NCBI RefSeq assembly: GCF_000163055.2
Contig: NC_022111.1
Coordinates: 1,054,001 to 1,118,000 of the forward strand
Source of the DNA: Prevotella sp. oral taxon 299 str. F0039
GTDB taxonomy: Bacteria > Bacteroidota > Bacteroidia > Bacteroidales > Bacteroidaceae
DNA: 64,000 nt
Direction of reading: 5' to 3'
Shown here piece by piece: positions 37,810-47,104 of the stretch; positions within the stretch are counted from its first letter, which is position 1, and every line of letters begins with the position of its first letter. The notes under the pieces are model-generated. The model was not told the origin of the DNA, made no database searches, and worked only from the letters and a program-made list of their open reading frames with translations. The position numbers were made by a program, and so were the translations under genes.

Positions 37810-38193
37810 ATGGACAATCAATCGCAAAAGATAAACGCTTGCAACGCAAGCTATGAGCACACAGAGCCTAAGAGCATGCAAGACATGCAACAAGAGGTCG
37901 ACAAATGGATTAAAACCTATGGTGTTCGCTATTTCTCTGAGCTTACCAATATGGCGTGTTTAACCGAAGAAGTGGGCGAATTGGCAAGGGTTATGGCTCG
38001 CACTTATGGCGACCAGAGCTTTAAAAAGAACGAGCATCACAACCTATCTGAAGAGATGGCGGACGTGCTTTGGGTGCTTATTTGCTTGGCAAATCAAACG
38101 GGTGTAGACCTCACTAAGGCGTTTAACGACTCGATGAAGAAGAAGACTGAACGAGACGCCACACGCCATTTGAACAACGATAAATTGAAATAA
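37810..38193 (+). CDS. MazG-like nucleotide pyrophosphohydrolase
   Basis: Probably hydrolyses (d)NTPs to monophosphates, cleaning the nucleotide pool. The 127-residue product is a single all-helical domain with the metal-binding pattern EEVGE (~residues 57-61) and a downstream EEMADVLW (ExxD). This size and motif fit the single-domain MazG/iMazG group. The N-terminal ~25 residues are extra and poorly conserved in appearance. It is 42 bp after dtd and 19 bp before deoC, consistent with one operon. The substrate is not determined. Confidence 0.85.
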   Translation: MDNQSQKINACNASYEHTEPKSMQDMQQEVDKWIKTYGVRYFSELTNMACLTEEVGELARVMARTYGDQSFKKNEHHNLSEEMADVLWVLICLANQTGVDLTKAFNDSMKKKTERDATRHLNNDKLK

Positions 38194-38212
38194 CAAAATA
38201 AATAATACAAAC

Positions 38213-39163
38213 ATGCATTCAGAAACAAACCAATGCAACCACGAGCATCACGATTGCTGTGGTCATCATCACGAAGAATCGAACAAATATCTCGATATGT
38301 TGGCACTCTACAACACTAAGTTGAACGATGCTGAAGTGAGCGAGGCTGTGCGCAAAATTATTGCTGAAAAGGTACACGAAAACGACAACGACGATGTAAA
38401 ACGCTTCCTCTTTGGAAGTATAGAGCTAACATCGCTTAAAACAACCGATAGTGATGAGAGCATACTTGCATTCACCGAGCGTGTCAATCAGTTCGACTCT
38501 GCTTATCCAAACATGCCTCACGTGGCTACAATATGCACCTATCCTTGCTATGCTTCGATAGTAAGTCAAACCCTAGAGATCGAAGGTGTTGAGGTAACTT
38601 GTGTGTCGGCAGGCTTCCCTTCATCGCAAATGCTTCCTGAAATAAAGGTTGCTGAAACTGCTCTTGCTGTGAAAGATGGTGCTACTGAGATTGATATTGT
38701 GATGTCGGTCGGTAAGTTCTTGAGCGGAGATTATGAGAGTATGTGCGACGAAATTAGCGAGATTAAGAGCGTTTGTGGAAACGATGTACCTTTGAAAGTG
38801 ATTCTTGAAACTGGTGATATCAAAACTGCCGAGAACATTAAAAAGGCGTCTTTACTTGCAATGTATGCAGGTGCCGACTACATCAAAACTTCTACTGGCA
38901 AGGAACCCATATCTGCTACGCCTGAAGCTGCATACGTAATGTGTCAAGCTATCAAAGAATATCACGAAAAAACGGGTATCAAAATCGGATTTAAACCTGC
39001 GGGTGGAATTAACACTGTGATGGATGCTATCATCTATTACACCATCGTTAAGGAGATATTGGGCAAAGAATGGCTCACCAACAAGTATCTTCGTTTGGGC
39101 ACAAGTCGCCTTACTAACTTGCTACTTAGCGAACTAACTGGCGAAGAAACTAAATTCTTTTAA
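38213..39163 (+). CDS. deoC: Deoxyribose-phosphate aldolase with His/Cys-rich N-terminus
   Basis: Cleaves 2-deoxyribose-5-phosphate to acetaldehyde and glyceraldehyde-3-phosphate in deoxynucleoside breakdown. The 316-residue product has the class I aldolase barrel with the Schiff-base lysine in YIKTSTGKEP (~residue 222) and EIDIVMSVGKFLSGDY. Unlike the ~220-260-residue common form, it begins with a metal-ligand-rich segment, CNHEHHDCCGHHHEES (residues ~8-23), then a helical extension. Last gene of the dtd-mazG-deoC run, ended by a strong dyad. Confidence 0.94.
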   Translation: MHSETNQCNHEHHDCCGHHHEESNKYLDMLALYNTKLNDAEVSEAVRKIIAEKVHENDNDDVKRFLFGSIELTSLKTTDSDESILAFTERVNQFDSAYPNMPHVATICTYPCYASIVSQTLEIEGVEVTCVSAGFPSSQMLPEIKVAETALAVKDGATEIDIVMSVGKFLSGDYESMCDEISEIKSVCGNDVPLKVILETGDIKTAENIKKASLLAMYAGADYIKTSTGKEPISATPEAAYVMCQAIKEYHEKTGIKIGFKPAGGINTVMDAIIYYTIVKEILGKEWLTNKYLRLGTSRLTNLLLSELTGEETKFF

Positions 39164-39196
39164 GTAGAAAAGCATCGTTGATGCTTACAAAAAGAA

Positions 39197-39250
39197 AAGG
39201 TCTCATAAGATTTAAATGGTGTTTTCTATTCCATTTTCTTATGAGACCTT
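39197..39250. terminator. Bidirectional terminator between deoC and the prenyl synthase
   Basis: AAGGTCTCATAAGA pairs perfectly with TCTTATGAGACCTT, with an inner AAATGG/CCATTT pair. It separates two convergent genes. Confidence 0.85.
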
Positions 39251-39300
39251 ATTGTATTGATATGCTCTTCTCTACCCTATTTCAAAAGCTTTGAAAGGCA

Positions 39301-40284
39301 TTATAACTTTCGCTCTATCACATAGTCTAAGTAAGCGTTGAGGGCTTGCTTAATATCTGTATCTTGAATCTTCTCTTCTATAAATCCAATAGCTTTGTTC
39401 TTAAACTCTCGCATCTTAGCTTCTGCATACTCAATACCGCCATTTTCTTTGGTGAAAGCAACGAGCTGAGCCACTTCTTCAGGTGTAACTTCACCCTTTT
39501 TCACCTTCAATGCTAAATCTTTCATTGCGCCATTGTCAGTGGCTAACACAGCATGTATCACAGGAAGAGTTAGCTTTCCTTCTGCCATATCATTGCCAGT
39601 GGGCTTTCCAATGTCGTTCGATTCGTAATAATCAAATATATCATCACGTATTTGGAACGCCATTCCGAGATGCAAACCGAATAGTCTTGCCTGCTCAACA
39701 TCGTCTTTTGATGCTCCAACAGATAAGGCTCCAATCTCTGTACACGCCTCAAATAGAGCCGCAGTCTTACGCTTTATCACCTCATAATAAGCTTCTTCAG
39801 ATATGGTTTGATTGCTTATATTTTCTAATTGCAATATCTCTCCATCTGAAAGGGTGCGTCCTAGCTCTGCTAAGCCAGACACTATGCGGTCGGAAGAGGT
39901 GAAACTAACATGTAAGAGGGCTGTAGATAGTATATAATCGCCAACAAGTACTGCCACTTTATTATCATAAAAGGCATTAACCGATGCTTGTCCACGTCGC
40001 TCTCCACTTTCATCTACAACATCATCATGCACCAATGAGGCTGTATGTAACAGCTCTAAACCTATTGCAGCATGCTGAGTTACCTCGCTAACACGTCCAA
40101 ATGCTTTTGCAACAAGCAACATCAACATAGGTCGCATGCGCTTTCCTGAACGTTGTTTTATAAACATTAGCACCTGAGATAACAACCCATCTTGATGCTC
40201 AAGCGATGTATTAAAAAGCTCGATGAAATGGTTTAATTCGTCAGTTATTGGCTTTTTTATTACCGATAAGTAATCCATATTCAT
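39301..40284 (-). CDS. Polyprenyl diphosphate synthase (trans, long-chain)
   Basis: Condenses isopentenyl diphosphate units, probably for the menaquinone side chain used by the frd and nrf respiratory enzymes of this window. The 327-residue product has both aspartate-rich motifs: DDVVD within LVHDDVVDESGERRG (~residues 90-104) and DDIFD within FQIRDDIFDYYE (~215-226). ATGs at 40284 and 40278 are both possible. A minus-strand TATTTTTG (complement of 40297-40304) lies just upstream, so the leader is short. Product chain length cannot be read by eye. Confidence 0.92.
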   Translation of the reverse strand: MNMDYLSVIKKPITDELNHFIELFNTSLEHQDGLLSQVLMFIKQRSGKRMRPMLMLLVAKAFGRVSEVTQHAAIGLELLHTASLVHDDVVDESGERRGQASVNAFYDNKVAVLVGDYILSTALLHVSFTSSDRIVSGLAELGRTLSDGEILQLENISNQTISEEAYYEVIKRKTAALFEACTEIGALSVGASKDDVEQARLFGLHLGMAFQIRDDIFDYYESNDIGKPTGNDMAEGKLTLPVIHAVLATDNGAMKDLALKVKKGEVTPEEVAQLVAFTKENGGIEYAEAKMREFKNKAIGFIEEKIQDTDIKQALNAYLDYVIERKL

Positions 40285-40364
40285 TCTAATTTCTTACAAA
40301 AATAAGCAAATAATCGGTAAGTATCACCCTTTTTTCGTAATTTTACGCATCAAAATACATATTT

Positions 40365-43130
40365 ATGAGTAAACTTTTCCTTTTAGATGCCTACGCATTA
40401 ATTTATCGTTCTTATTACGCTTTCATTAAGAATCCCCGCATAAACTCTAAGGGTTTCAACACAAGTGCAATACTTGGATTTGTAAATACCCTTCATGAAG
40501 TAATTCAAAAAGAACAACCTTCGCACCTTGGAGTGGCGTTCGACCCTAGCGGTCCCACCTTTCGTGACGAGGCTTTTGCCGACTATAAGGCTCAAAGAGA
40601 GAAGACTCCCGAAGACATTAAGCTGTCTGTTCCCATCATAAAACAGATTCTTGAGGCAATGAATATCCCTATTCTTGAGGTAAAAGGATACGAAGCCGAC
40701 GATGTTATCGGTACACTTGCCACCCAAGCAAGTGCCTTTGATATGGAAACTTATATGCTTACGCCCGATAAAGACTATGGCCAATTGGTGAAAGAGAATG
40801 TTTTTATCTATCGACCAAGACACGGCGGAGGGTATGAAATACTTGGAGTTGAGCAGATAAAAGAGAAGTATCAGATCGAAAGTCCATCGCAAGTAATCGA
40901 CATTCTTGCCTTAATGGGCGACTCTGCCGATAACTTTCCAGGCTGTCCAGGCGTTGGTGAGAAAACAGCCATTAAGCTAATCAACGATTTTAAGTCGATT
41001 AATAACTTGTTAGAGAACACCAATCAGCTCAAAGGAAAATTGAAAGAGAAGGTCGAAGGTGCTGTTGATGATATTAAGATGTCGAACTTTTTGGCAACCA
41101 TCAAAACCGATGTGCCCATCGAACTCAATCTAACCGATTTGCAACTCACCCCTCCTAACGAAGAAAAATTGCGTGCTTTGTTCGACGAACTCGAGTTTAG
41201 AACACTCGCAAACAAATTCTTTAAAAAGACTGAAAATATACAAACGAAAGACAATTCGCAGTTAAATCTCTTCGAAGAATTCACGTCCAATGATGCAGTT
41301 GAGCCTCAATTTGAAAATTATAAGACACTTTTTGATACCAAATATAATTACAAACTCATTGAAAAAGAAGAGGATATAAATAATTTATGTGATTTATTAC
41401 TGACAAAAAGAATTGTAAGTTTAGACACAGAGACCACTTCTTTAAATGCTTTAGAGGCAGAATTGGTGGGTTTGAGCTTTTCTGTTAGTCCGCAAGAAGC
41501 ATTTTATGTGCCCATTCCTAACGAACAACAAAAAGCGCAAAAAATTGTAAATGCATTCCAACCGCTATACGAAAACGAAGAAATTGAGAAGGTAGGACAA
41601 AATATTAAGTACGACATCGAGGTACTAAGAAATTACGGAATCACGATGAAAGGTCCCCTCTTCGACACCATGATCGCTCATTATCTCCTCCAACCAGAGC
41701 TTCGTCACAACATGGATGATATGGCAGAGACCTATCTTCGCTATAAAACGATCCACATAGATCAGCTCATTGGAGCCAAAGGAAAAGACCAATTAAATAT
41801 GCGTTCGCTTGCTCCCGAGCAGATAGTAGACTATGCTTGCGAAGATGCCGACATCACCTTGCAACTTAAAAACATATTCGAACCCAAACTAAAAGAAGCA
41901 GGTTTATACCCATTGTTTAAGGAAGTGGAAATGCCTTTGATTTATGTTTTGGCAGAAATGGAATGCAATGGCGTTAAACTTGATGTGCAAGCACTTTCTG
42001 AAGTGAGCAAAACCTTCAACGAACAACTCAGCCTATACGAGCAAAAGATATACGAACTGGCAGGCGAAACCTTTAACATCTCCTCTCCAAAACAAGTGGG
42101 AACCATTCTATTTGAAAAGCTAAAGGTTGCCGAAAAGCCCAAGAAAACCAAGACTGGGCAATATGTTACGAGCGAAGAAGAATTGCAAAAGCTCATCAAC
42201 AAGCACCCTATCATCGACGAGATATTGAAATATCGTGGACTAAAGAAGCTCCTTAGCACTTATGTAGACGCTCTTCCTAAGCTTGTAAACCCCAAAACTG
42301 GCAACATTCACACCAGTTTTAACCAAGCAACAACAGCCACAGGACGATTGAGTTCGAGCGATCCTAACTTGCAAAACATTCCTGTTCGAGGCGAAGACGG
42401 AAAAGAAATCCGCAAATGTTTCATTCCTAACGAGGGTTGTTTGTTCTTCAGTGCCGACTATAGTCAGATTGAATTGCGCATCATGGCGCATCTAAGTGGC
42501 GACGAAAACATGATCGAAGCCTTTATAGAAGGGCACGACATTCACGCTGCCACCGCAGCAAAAATCTATAAAAAGCCTATCGACGAGGTAACAAGAGACG
42601 AGCGCACCAAGGCAAAACGTGCCAACTTTGGTATCATATATGGCATCACTGTTTTTGGATTGGCAGAGCGTTTAAACATCGAACGCAACGAAGCCAAACA
42701 GCTCATCGAGGGCTATTTCAGTACCTTCCCACAGGTTCAGGCTTATATGGAGCAGTGCAAAGAAACCGCAAAGCAAAACGGATATGTAGAAACCTTTATG
42801 CATCGCCGTCGCTATCTTGCCGACATCAACAGTCAAAATGCCACCGTTCGTGGTTATGCAGAGCGCAATGCCATCAACGCACCTATACAAGGTAGTGCGG
42901 CAGACATCATTAAATTGGCTATGGTTCGCATCTATGAGCGATTCAACAACGAAGGAATAAAGAGCAAGATGATTCTTCAAGTGCACGACGAATTGAACTT
43001 TAGCGTTCTTCCGAACGAGAAAGAGCAGGTTGAAAAGATTGTGCTCGAAGAGATGCAGAATGCCTTTGCCCTTAAAGTGCCATTGATTGCCGACGCTGGT
43101 TGGGGTGCAAACTGGCTCGAGGCGCATTGA
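40365..43130 (+). CDS. polA: DNA polymerase I
   Basis: Repair and Okazaki-fragment polymerase. The 921-residue product has all three domains: 5' nuclease (MSKLFLLDAYALIYRSYYAF start, ADDVIGTLA near residue 107, GCPGVGEKTA), 3'-5' exonuclease, and polymerase with FSADYSQIELRIMAHLSGD, RANFGIIYGITVFGLA and the C-terminal QVHDEL. The proofreading residues look intact: DTET at the start of that domain, NIKYD in the middle and YACEDAD at its end. It is divergent from the prenyl synthase across 80 bp. Confidence 0.97.
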   Translation: MSKLFLLDAYALIYRSYYAFIKNPRINSKGFNTSAILGFVNTLHEVIQKEQPSHLGVAFDPSGPTFRDEAFADYKAQREKTPEDIKLSVPIIKQILEAMNIPILEVKGYEADDVIGTLATQASAFDMETYMLTPDKDYGQLVKENVFIYRPRHGGGYEILGVEQIKEKYQIESPSQVIDILALMGDSADNFPGCPGVGEKTAIKLINDFKSINNLLENTNQLKGKLKEKVEGAVDDIKMSNFLATIKTDVPIELNLTDLQLTPPNEEKLRALFDELEFRTLANKFFKKTENIQTKDNSQLNLFEEFTSNDAVEPQFENYKTLFDTKYNYKLIEKEEDINNLCDLLLTKRIVSLDTETTSLNALEAELVGLSFSVSPQEAFYVPIPNEQQKAQKIVNAFQPLYENEEIEKVGQNIKYDIEVLRNYGITMKGPLFDTMIAHYLLQPELRHNMDDMAETYLRYKTIHIDQLIGAKGKDQLNMRSLAPEQIVDYACEDADITLQLKNIFEPKLKEAGLYPLFKEVEMPLIYVLAEMECNGVKLDVQALSEVSKTFNEQLSLYEQKIYELAGETFNISSPKQVGTILFEKLKVAEKPKKTKTGQYVTSEEELQKLINKHPIIDEILKYRGLKKLLSTYVDALPKLVNPKTGNIHTSFNQATTATGRLSSSDPNLQNIPVRGEDGKEIRKCFIPNEGCLFFSADYSQIELRIMAHLSGDENMIEAFIEGHDIHAATAAKIYKKPIDEVTRDERTKAKRANFGIIYGITVFGLAERLNIERNEAKQLIEGYFSTFPQVQAYMEQCKETAKQNGYVETFMHRRRYLADINSQNATVRGYAERNAINAPIQGSAADIIKLAMVRIYERFNNEGIKSKMILQVHDELNFSVLPNEKEQVEKIVLEEMQNAFALKVPLIADAGWGANWLEAH

Positions 43131-43186
43131 TGCACCACCCCAAACACAAAGAAAACACAAAACACACGCTATTTTATCACTTTGAA

Positions 43187-43274
43187 AAAGCAGTGTTTTT
43201 GGCTCGCAATTTCAATGCAATTACAACCTAAAAGGAGTGGAATTACAAAGCAATAGCAATGCTTTTTGTAGTTC
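43187..43274 (+). repeat. 22-bp tandem repeat array G (4 units)
   Basis: Units start at 43187, 43209, 43231 and 43253. It fills most of the gap between polA and the thioredoxin-like gene, ~60 bp before that gene's promoter. Confidence 0.85.
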
Positions 43275-43332
43275 CACTTTTTCTTTTTAACATTCAAATA
43301 GTTACACCTCGTCATAAATAGCTTTGTAAATG

Positions 43333-43364
43333 CTTGCAAAGTAGGCAAAAACTAACTAACTTTG
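43333..43364 (+). promoter_or_regulatory. Promoter of the envelope redox operon
   Basis: CTTG (-33, three of four bases of TTTG) at 43333-43336, 20-nt spacer, then TAACTTTG (-7) at 43357-43364, 33 nt before the start at 43398. Confidence 0.6.
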
Positions 43365-43397
43365 TCCAACATTAACCAAAACAAGAATACAAACAAC

Positions 43398-43886
43398 ATG
43401 AAAAATTGGCTATTATTATTAGTACTATTAGCAACTTTTTGCGCCCCTATTAAAGCGCAATTGCCCCAAATAACACTAAAAAGTATCGATGGAAAGAGCG
43501 TTCGTCTCGACACCCTTTCTAACAACGACAAGCCCTTTGTCGTTTCTTTCTTTGCCACATGGTGCAAGCCTTGCAACAGAGAATTGAGTGCCATTAACGA
43601 GGTGTATGATGAATGGCAAAAAGAAACGGGTGTTAAACTCATCGCTATCTCTATCGACCAAGCTCAAAACGTCAACAAAGTGAAGCCTTTAGTAGATGCT
43701 AATGGCTGGAAATACGAGGTACTTCTCGATCCCAACGGAGAGGTTCGCCGTGCCGTTGGTGCACAAATGATTCCCTTTGTGTTGGTGTTAGACAAGAATA
43801 AAAACATCGTTTACAAGCATAGTGGCTATGCTGACGGAAGCGAAAACGAACTATACGAAAAGGTGAAGGAAGCCTGCAAAAAATGA
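43398..43886 (+). CDS. TlpA/ResA-like periplasmic thioredoxin
   Basis: Thiol-disulfide protein of the envelope. I chose the ATG at 43398 (MKNWLLLLVLLATFCAP, 162 residues) because it gives a clean signal peptide, while the upstream frame covers the promoter. The mature protein has the TlpA fold with active site FFATWCKPCNREL and the later cis-proline region GAQMIPFVLVLD. The TlpA family usually reduces specific envelope disulfides. Its stop overlaps the start of the barrel gene (ATGA), and two downstream products carry CxxC motifs, so it may act on them. Confidence 0.88.
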   Translation: MKNWLLLLVLLATFCAPIKAQLPQITLKSIDGKSVRLDTLSNNDKPFVVSFFATWCKPCNRELSAINEVYDEWQKETGVKLIAISIDQAQNVNKVKPLVDANGWKYEVLLDPNGEVRRAVGAQMIPFVLVLDKNKNIVYKHSGYADGSENELYEKVKEACKK

Positions 43887-45520
43887 AACTAAGCTATTTT
43901 TGCATTGCAACAGCACTCCTCCTCTCTCCCACTCTCTCAGCTTTTGCACAGGAAGAGGGCAACAAAGTGCGCCTATCGGGAAGCATTCAGAGTGATTTTC
44001 TCGTACCTCAAAAAGACGCAAAGTTGGGTATTAACAAAATCGAAAACAAAGTGTTGAACAACACTTATGTTGATGTGAATGCCTCATATAAAAACTTTGA
44101 CGCTGGAGTTAGATTGGAATATATGCAACATCCCTTACCTGGTTTTGAACAAGACTTTAAGGGTTGGGGCGTTCCTCATTTCTATTTAAAAGGTCGTTTC
44201 AATAAAGTTGAGCTTACATTGGGACACTTTTATGAGCAGTTTGGAGCAGGCTTTGCCCTCAGAAGCTATGAAGAGCGCAGTTTGGGAATAGACAACTCTA
44301 TTCTTGGAGCACGCATTGTGGCAACTCCTTTCAATGGTGTTCGCCTCAAAGCATTGGCAGGAAAGCAACGAAGATACTGGAAAATGAACCCTTCACTCAT
44401 CTCTGGTGCCGACCTCGAGCTGAACTTAGAACAATGGATTAAGCCTCTTCAACAAAGCGAAACCTATCTTTCTGTGGGCGCATCGATGGTGAATAAGAAC
44501 GAAAAAGACGAGGATATTCTTGTTGGTAGCACCCATCGCTTAAACCTTCCACACAACGTTTCGGTGGTAGATGCAAGGGTTCAACTGCAACACAAGGGTG
44601 TGAACATCTTGGCAGAGTGTGCTTTTAAAGGACAAGACCCAACGCAAAACAACAACTATATCTATCGAAAAGGATATGTTTCAATGCTCTCTTGCTCTTA
44701 TTCTAAAAGCGGATTGGGAGCTATCGTGCAAGCTAAAAGAAGTGTAAACATGGGCTTTAGAGGCGTGAGAAGTATGGACGGACTATCGTCTTTCATCAAT
44801 CACATGCCTCCATTCACTATGGAACACACCTATTCTCTTGCGGCTTTATACCCCTATTCTACTCACCCTGATGGTGAATGGGCATACCAATGCTCGTTGA
44901 ACTATACCTTTAAAAAGGGTAGTTCGTTAGGTGGAGCATACGGAACTAAGGTGAAATTCAATGCAAGTCATGTGCATGCCATTCAAAATAACGGCATCAA
45001 CATGCCTGGAAAAGATGGCTATGGATCGGCATTTTGGAAGTGGGGAGATGTCACTTACTATCAGGACATGAACTTGCAGGTAGAGAAAAAGCTCTCTAAA
45101 AGCACTCAAATAGGATTGATGTACATGAATCAAAGATACAACGAAACGGCTATTAAGGGCGAAGGGGGCATGTTGCACAACAACATTTTCATTGCCGAAC
45201 TAAAACAAAAGCTATCGCACAAAACCACACTTCGTGCCGAAGCGCAGTATTTAAACTCTGCCGATGGGGATAAAGACTGGCTTTTTGCGTTGGCAGAAGT
45301 GTCGTTCTCGCCTCATTGGATGGTGTCGGTATCCGATCTTTTCAATAGTGGTAGCACCAAACAACACTACTATCAGTCGTTTGTTGGCTACTATAACGGA
45401 GCACATCGCATTCAGTTGGGCTATCAACGAACCCGTGCAGGTTATAATTGTGCAGGCGGTGTGTGTCGCTATGTGCCTGCAACTAAGGGCTTAAGCCTAT
45501 CTTATAATTATAATTTTTAA
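43883..45520 (+). CDS. Outer-membrane beta-barrel protein (DUF6029-like)
   Basis: The 545-residue product has a Sec signal ending SAFA-QEE and then alternating amphipathic strands up to a terminal aromatic residue (LSLSYNYNF), the mark of an outer-membrane barrel. It resembles the Bacteroidetes family I know as DUF6029, of unknown function; this family assignment is from memory and not checked. Recurring strand patterns such as YLKGRFNKVELTLGHFYEQFG resemble porin-like barrels without a plug domain. It is translationally coupled to the thioredoxin gene upstream and lies 5 bp before an Omp28-like lipoprotein gene. Confidence 0.78.
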   Translation: MKLSYFCIATALLLSPTLSAFAQEEGNKVRLSGSIQSDFLVPQKDAKLGINKIENKVLNNTYVDVNASYKNFDAGVRLEYMQHPLPGFEQDFKGWGVPHFYLKGRFNKVELTLGHFYEQFGAGFALRSYEERSLGIDNSILGARIVATPFNGVRLKALAGKQRRYWKMNPSLISGADLELNLEQWIKPLQQSETYLSVGASMVNKNEKDEDILVGSTHRLNLPHNVSVVDARVQLQHKGVNILAECAFKGQDPTQNNNYIYRKGYVSMLSCSYSKSGLGAIVQAKRSVNMGFRGVRSMDGLSSFINHMPPFTMEHTYSLAALYPYSTHPDGEWAYQCSLNYTFKKGSSLGGAYGTKVKFNASHVHAIQNNGINMPGKDGYGSAFWKWGDVTYYQDMNLQVEKKLSKSTQIGLMYMNQRYNETAIKGEGGMLHNNIFIAELKQKLSHKTTLRAEAQYLNSADGDKDWLFALAEVSFSPHWMVSVSDLFNSGSTKQHYYQSFVGYYNGAHRIQLGYQRTRAGYNCAGGVCRYVPATKGLSLSYNYNF

Positions 45521-45525
45521 TGTAA

Positions 45526-46311
45526 ATGAAGAAAACATATTATATACTTTTCCTTTGCGTGGCTATGCTATTGGGCTGTAACAACATCGACAATAACAAC
45601 CGATTGATTGAAATTCCAACAGCAACAGTAGAGCGCAACGTGTTGGTTGAGGAGTTTACTGGTCAGAAATGTCTCAATTGTCCTGCCGCAGGTGTTGCCT
45701 TAAAGGATATTCAAAGCAAATATAATGAGGGTAATGTAGTGGTTGTTGCTATTCATGGAGGACCGCTTGCGGTGAAGCCAAGCAGTCATGTTGTGGGCTT
45801 AAGAACCGACCTTAACGACCAATATTATAAGCAATGGAAGGTGAGTGGCGTGCCTTGTGCCGTGATAAATCGCAATGGTGGCGTACTAAGAAGAAGTGCG
45901 TGGGCGGCTAAAATCTACGAAGATTTACAACAAAAAAGTAACATCAAAATAACAACAAAGGCGCAACGTGTTGCCAACAGCAACGACATCACCATCTCTA
46001 CAACCATCAATAACACAGGAGAAGCGGTGAAAGGACATTTGCAATTGTGGCTCGTTGAAAACAATATCACTGCCATTCAACAGCTTCCCAACAACGAAGT
46101 ACAAAGCAACTACGTGCACAATCATGTGTTGAGAGACGCCATTAACGGAGCAATGGGCGAAGAGGTGAGCCTCAACAGCAACACCCCTCAAACCTTTGAG
46201 CACCGCTATTCGGCTAAGGTTAACATCAATTTAAACAACTGCCACATCGTTGCTTTTGTGTATAACGACAGCGGTGTGTTGCAAGTGGTGCAACAAGCCA
46301 TTTCTAAGTAG
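45526..46311 (+). CDS. Omp28-like lipoprotein with CxxC motif
   Basis: The 261-residue product has a lipoprotein signal with lipobox LLGC (Cys18). The mature N-terminal half looks thioredoxin-like: LVEEFTGQKCLNCPAAGVAL places a CLNC pair as in Omp28-related proteins, and VSGVPCAVINRNGGV carries the cis-proline region plus a third Cys. A beta-rich C-terminal half follows. Omp28-related proteins are surface or outer-membrane proteins of Bacteroidetes with unclear function. Its place after the TlpA-like gene suggests a redox-linked role, which is inference. Confidence 0.75.
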   Translation: MKKTYYILFLCVAMLLGCNNIDNNNRLIEIPTATVERNVLVEEFTGQKCLNCPAAGVALKDIQSKYNEGNVVVVAIHGGPLAVKPSSHVVGLRTDLNDQYYKQWKVSGVPCAVINRNGGVLRRSAWAAKIYEDLQQKSNIKITTKAQRVANSNDITISTTINNTGEAVKGHLQLWLVENNITAIQQLPNNEVQSNYVHNHVLRDAINGAMGEEVSLNSNTPQTFEHRYSAKVNINLNNCHIVAFVYNDSGVLQVVQQAISK

Positions 46312-46397
46312 TAGTATATAAAAGATAGGTAACGGTTTTTTTAGGTAAAAAGATGATAACAAATAAACAATAACAAACAATTAGAAACAATACAATT

Positions 46398-47084
46398 ATG
46401 AAAAAATTCTACTCAATTAGTTTACTTTTCCTTTTGTGTTTCATGCTTCAAGCTAAGGCACAAACAGCTAATCCTGATTTTAAGTTTGTAACAACAGCCG
46501 GACAAGTCATCGAAGATGGTGCTACAATTAAAAGCAATAAGGCTATCGATAACCCTTATGGTGAAAGCGGAAAGTTAATTAAAGAAAGCTTTATCATCGA
46601 GAATATTCGTAAACAAGACTATATTGCTTATATTCAATACACCATCAACAGCCTTGAAGGAAAAGGCTTAGGAGTTTGCTTTAACGGCGAGTGCACAGAA
46701 GAAGTAGGAGTTGGAACATATCAAATAGATCAACAACAACTTCTCGCTACCGATCAAACTAAGTATACTGCAGATGTTGATTTCACTTTTGAAACAAAGG
46801 GTAAGGCAAGCATTACTGTACAACTTTTCTACCAAAGTATATTAAGTGAAGATGGAGATCCATTCATAGCAGGTCCTAAAGTGACTTACGAATTCACCTC
46901 AGAGACCACTGGAATCAACACAACAAAGGCAACAAACATTGCTTACTACAATGTGTTCAACCTTCAAGGAATTCAAGTTCTAAACAAAGCAACAAGTCTT
47001 TCAGGTCTTCAAGCAGGTACTTATATCGTGCAAGCTTACGACAATAAGGGCTTAATTAGCACAACAAAACAAATCATTCACTAA
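46398..47084 (+). CDS. Secreted protein with apparent type IX sorting tail
   Basis: Unrecognised beta-rich 228-residue protein. It has a signal peptide (cleavage near LQAKAQ), a CFNGEC pair near residue 95, and a C-terminal ~50-residue tail (YYNVFNLQGIQVLNK through LQAGTYIVQAYDNKG) that resembles the Por/type IX secretion C-terminal sorting domain. If so, it is exported across the outer membrane. It lies 86 bp after the Omp28-like lipoprotein and 20 bp before the next gene, same strand. The domain call is from pattern, with moderate certainty. Confidence 0.65.
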   Translation: MKKFYSISLLFLLCFMLQAKAQTANPDFKFVTTAGQVIEDGATIKSNKAIDNPYGESGKLIKESFIIENIRKQDYIAYIQYTINSLEGKGLGVCFNGECTEEVGVGTYQIDQQQLLATDQTKYTADVDFTFETKGKASITVQLFYQSILSEDGDPFIAGPKVTYEFTSETTGINTTKATNIAYYNVFNLQGIQVLNKATSLSGLQAGTYIVQAYDNKGLISTTKQIIH

Positions 47085-47104
47085 GAAATAGTATAAAACC
47101 TACT

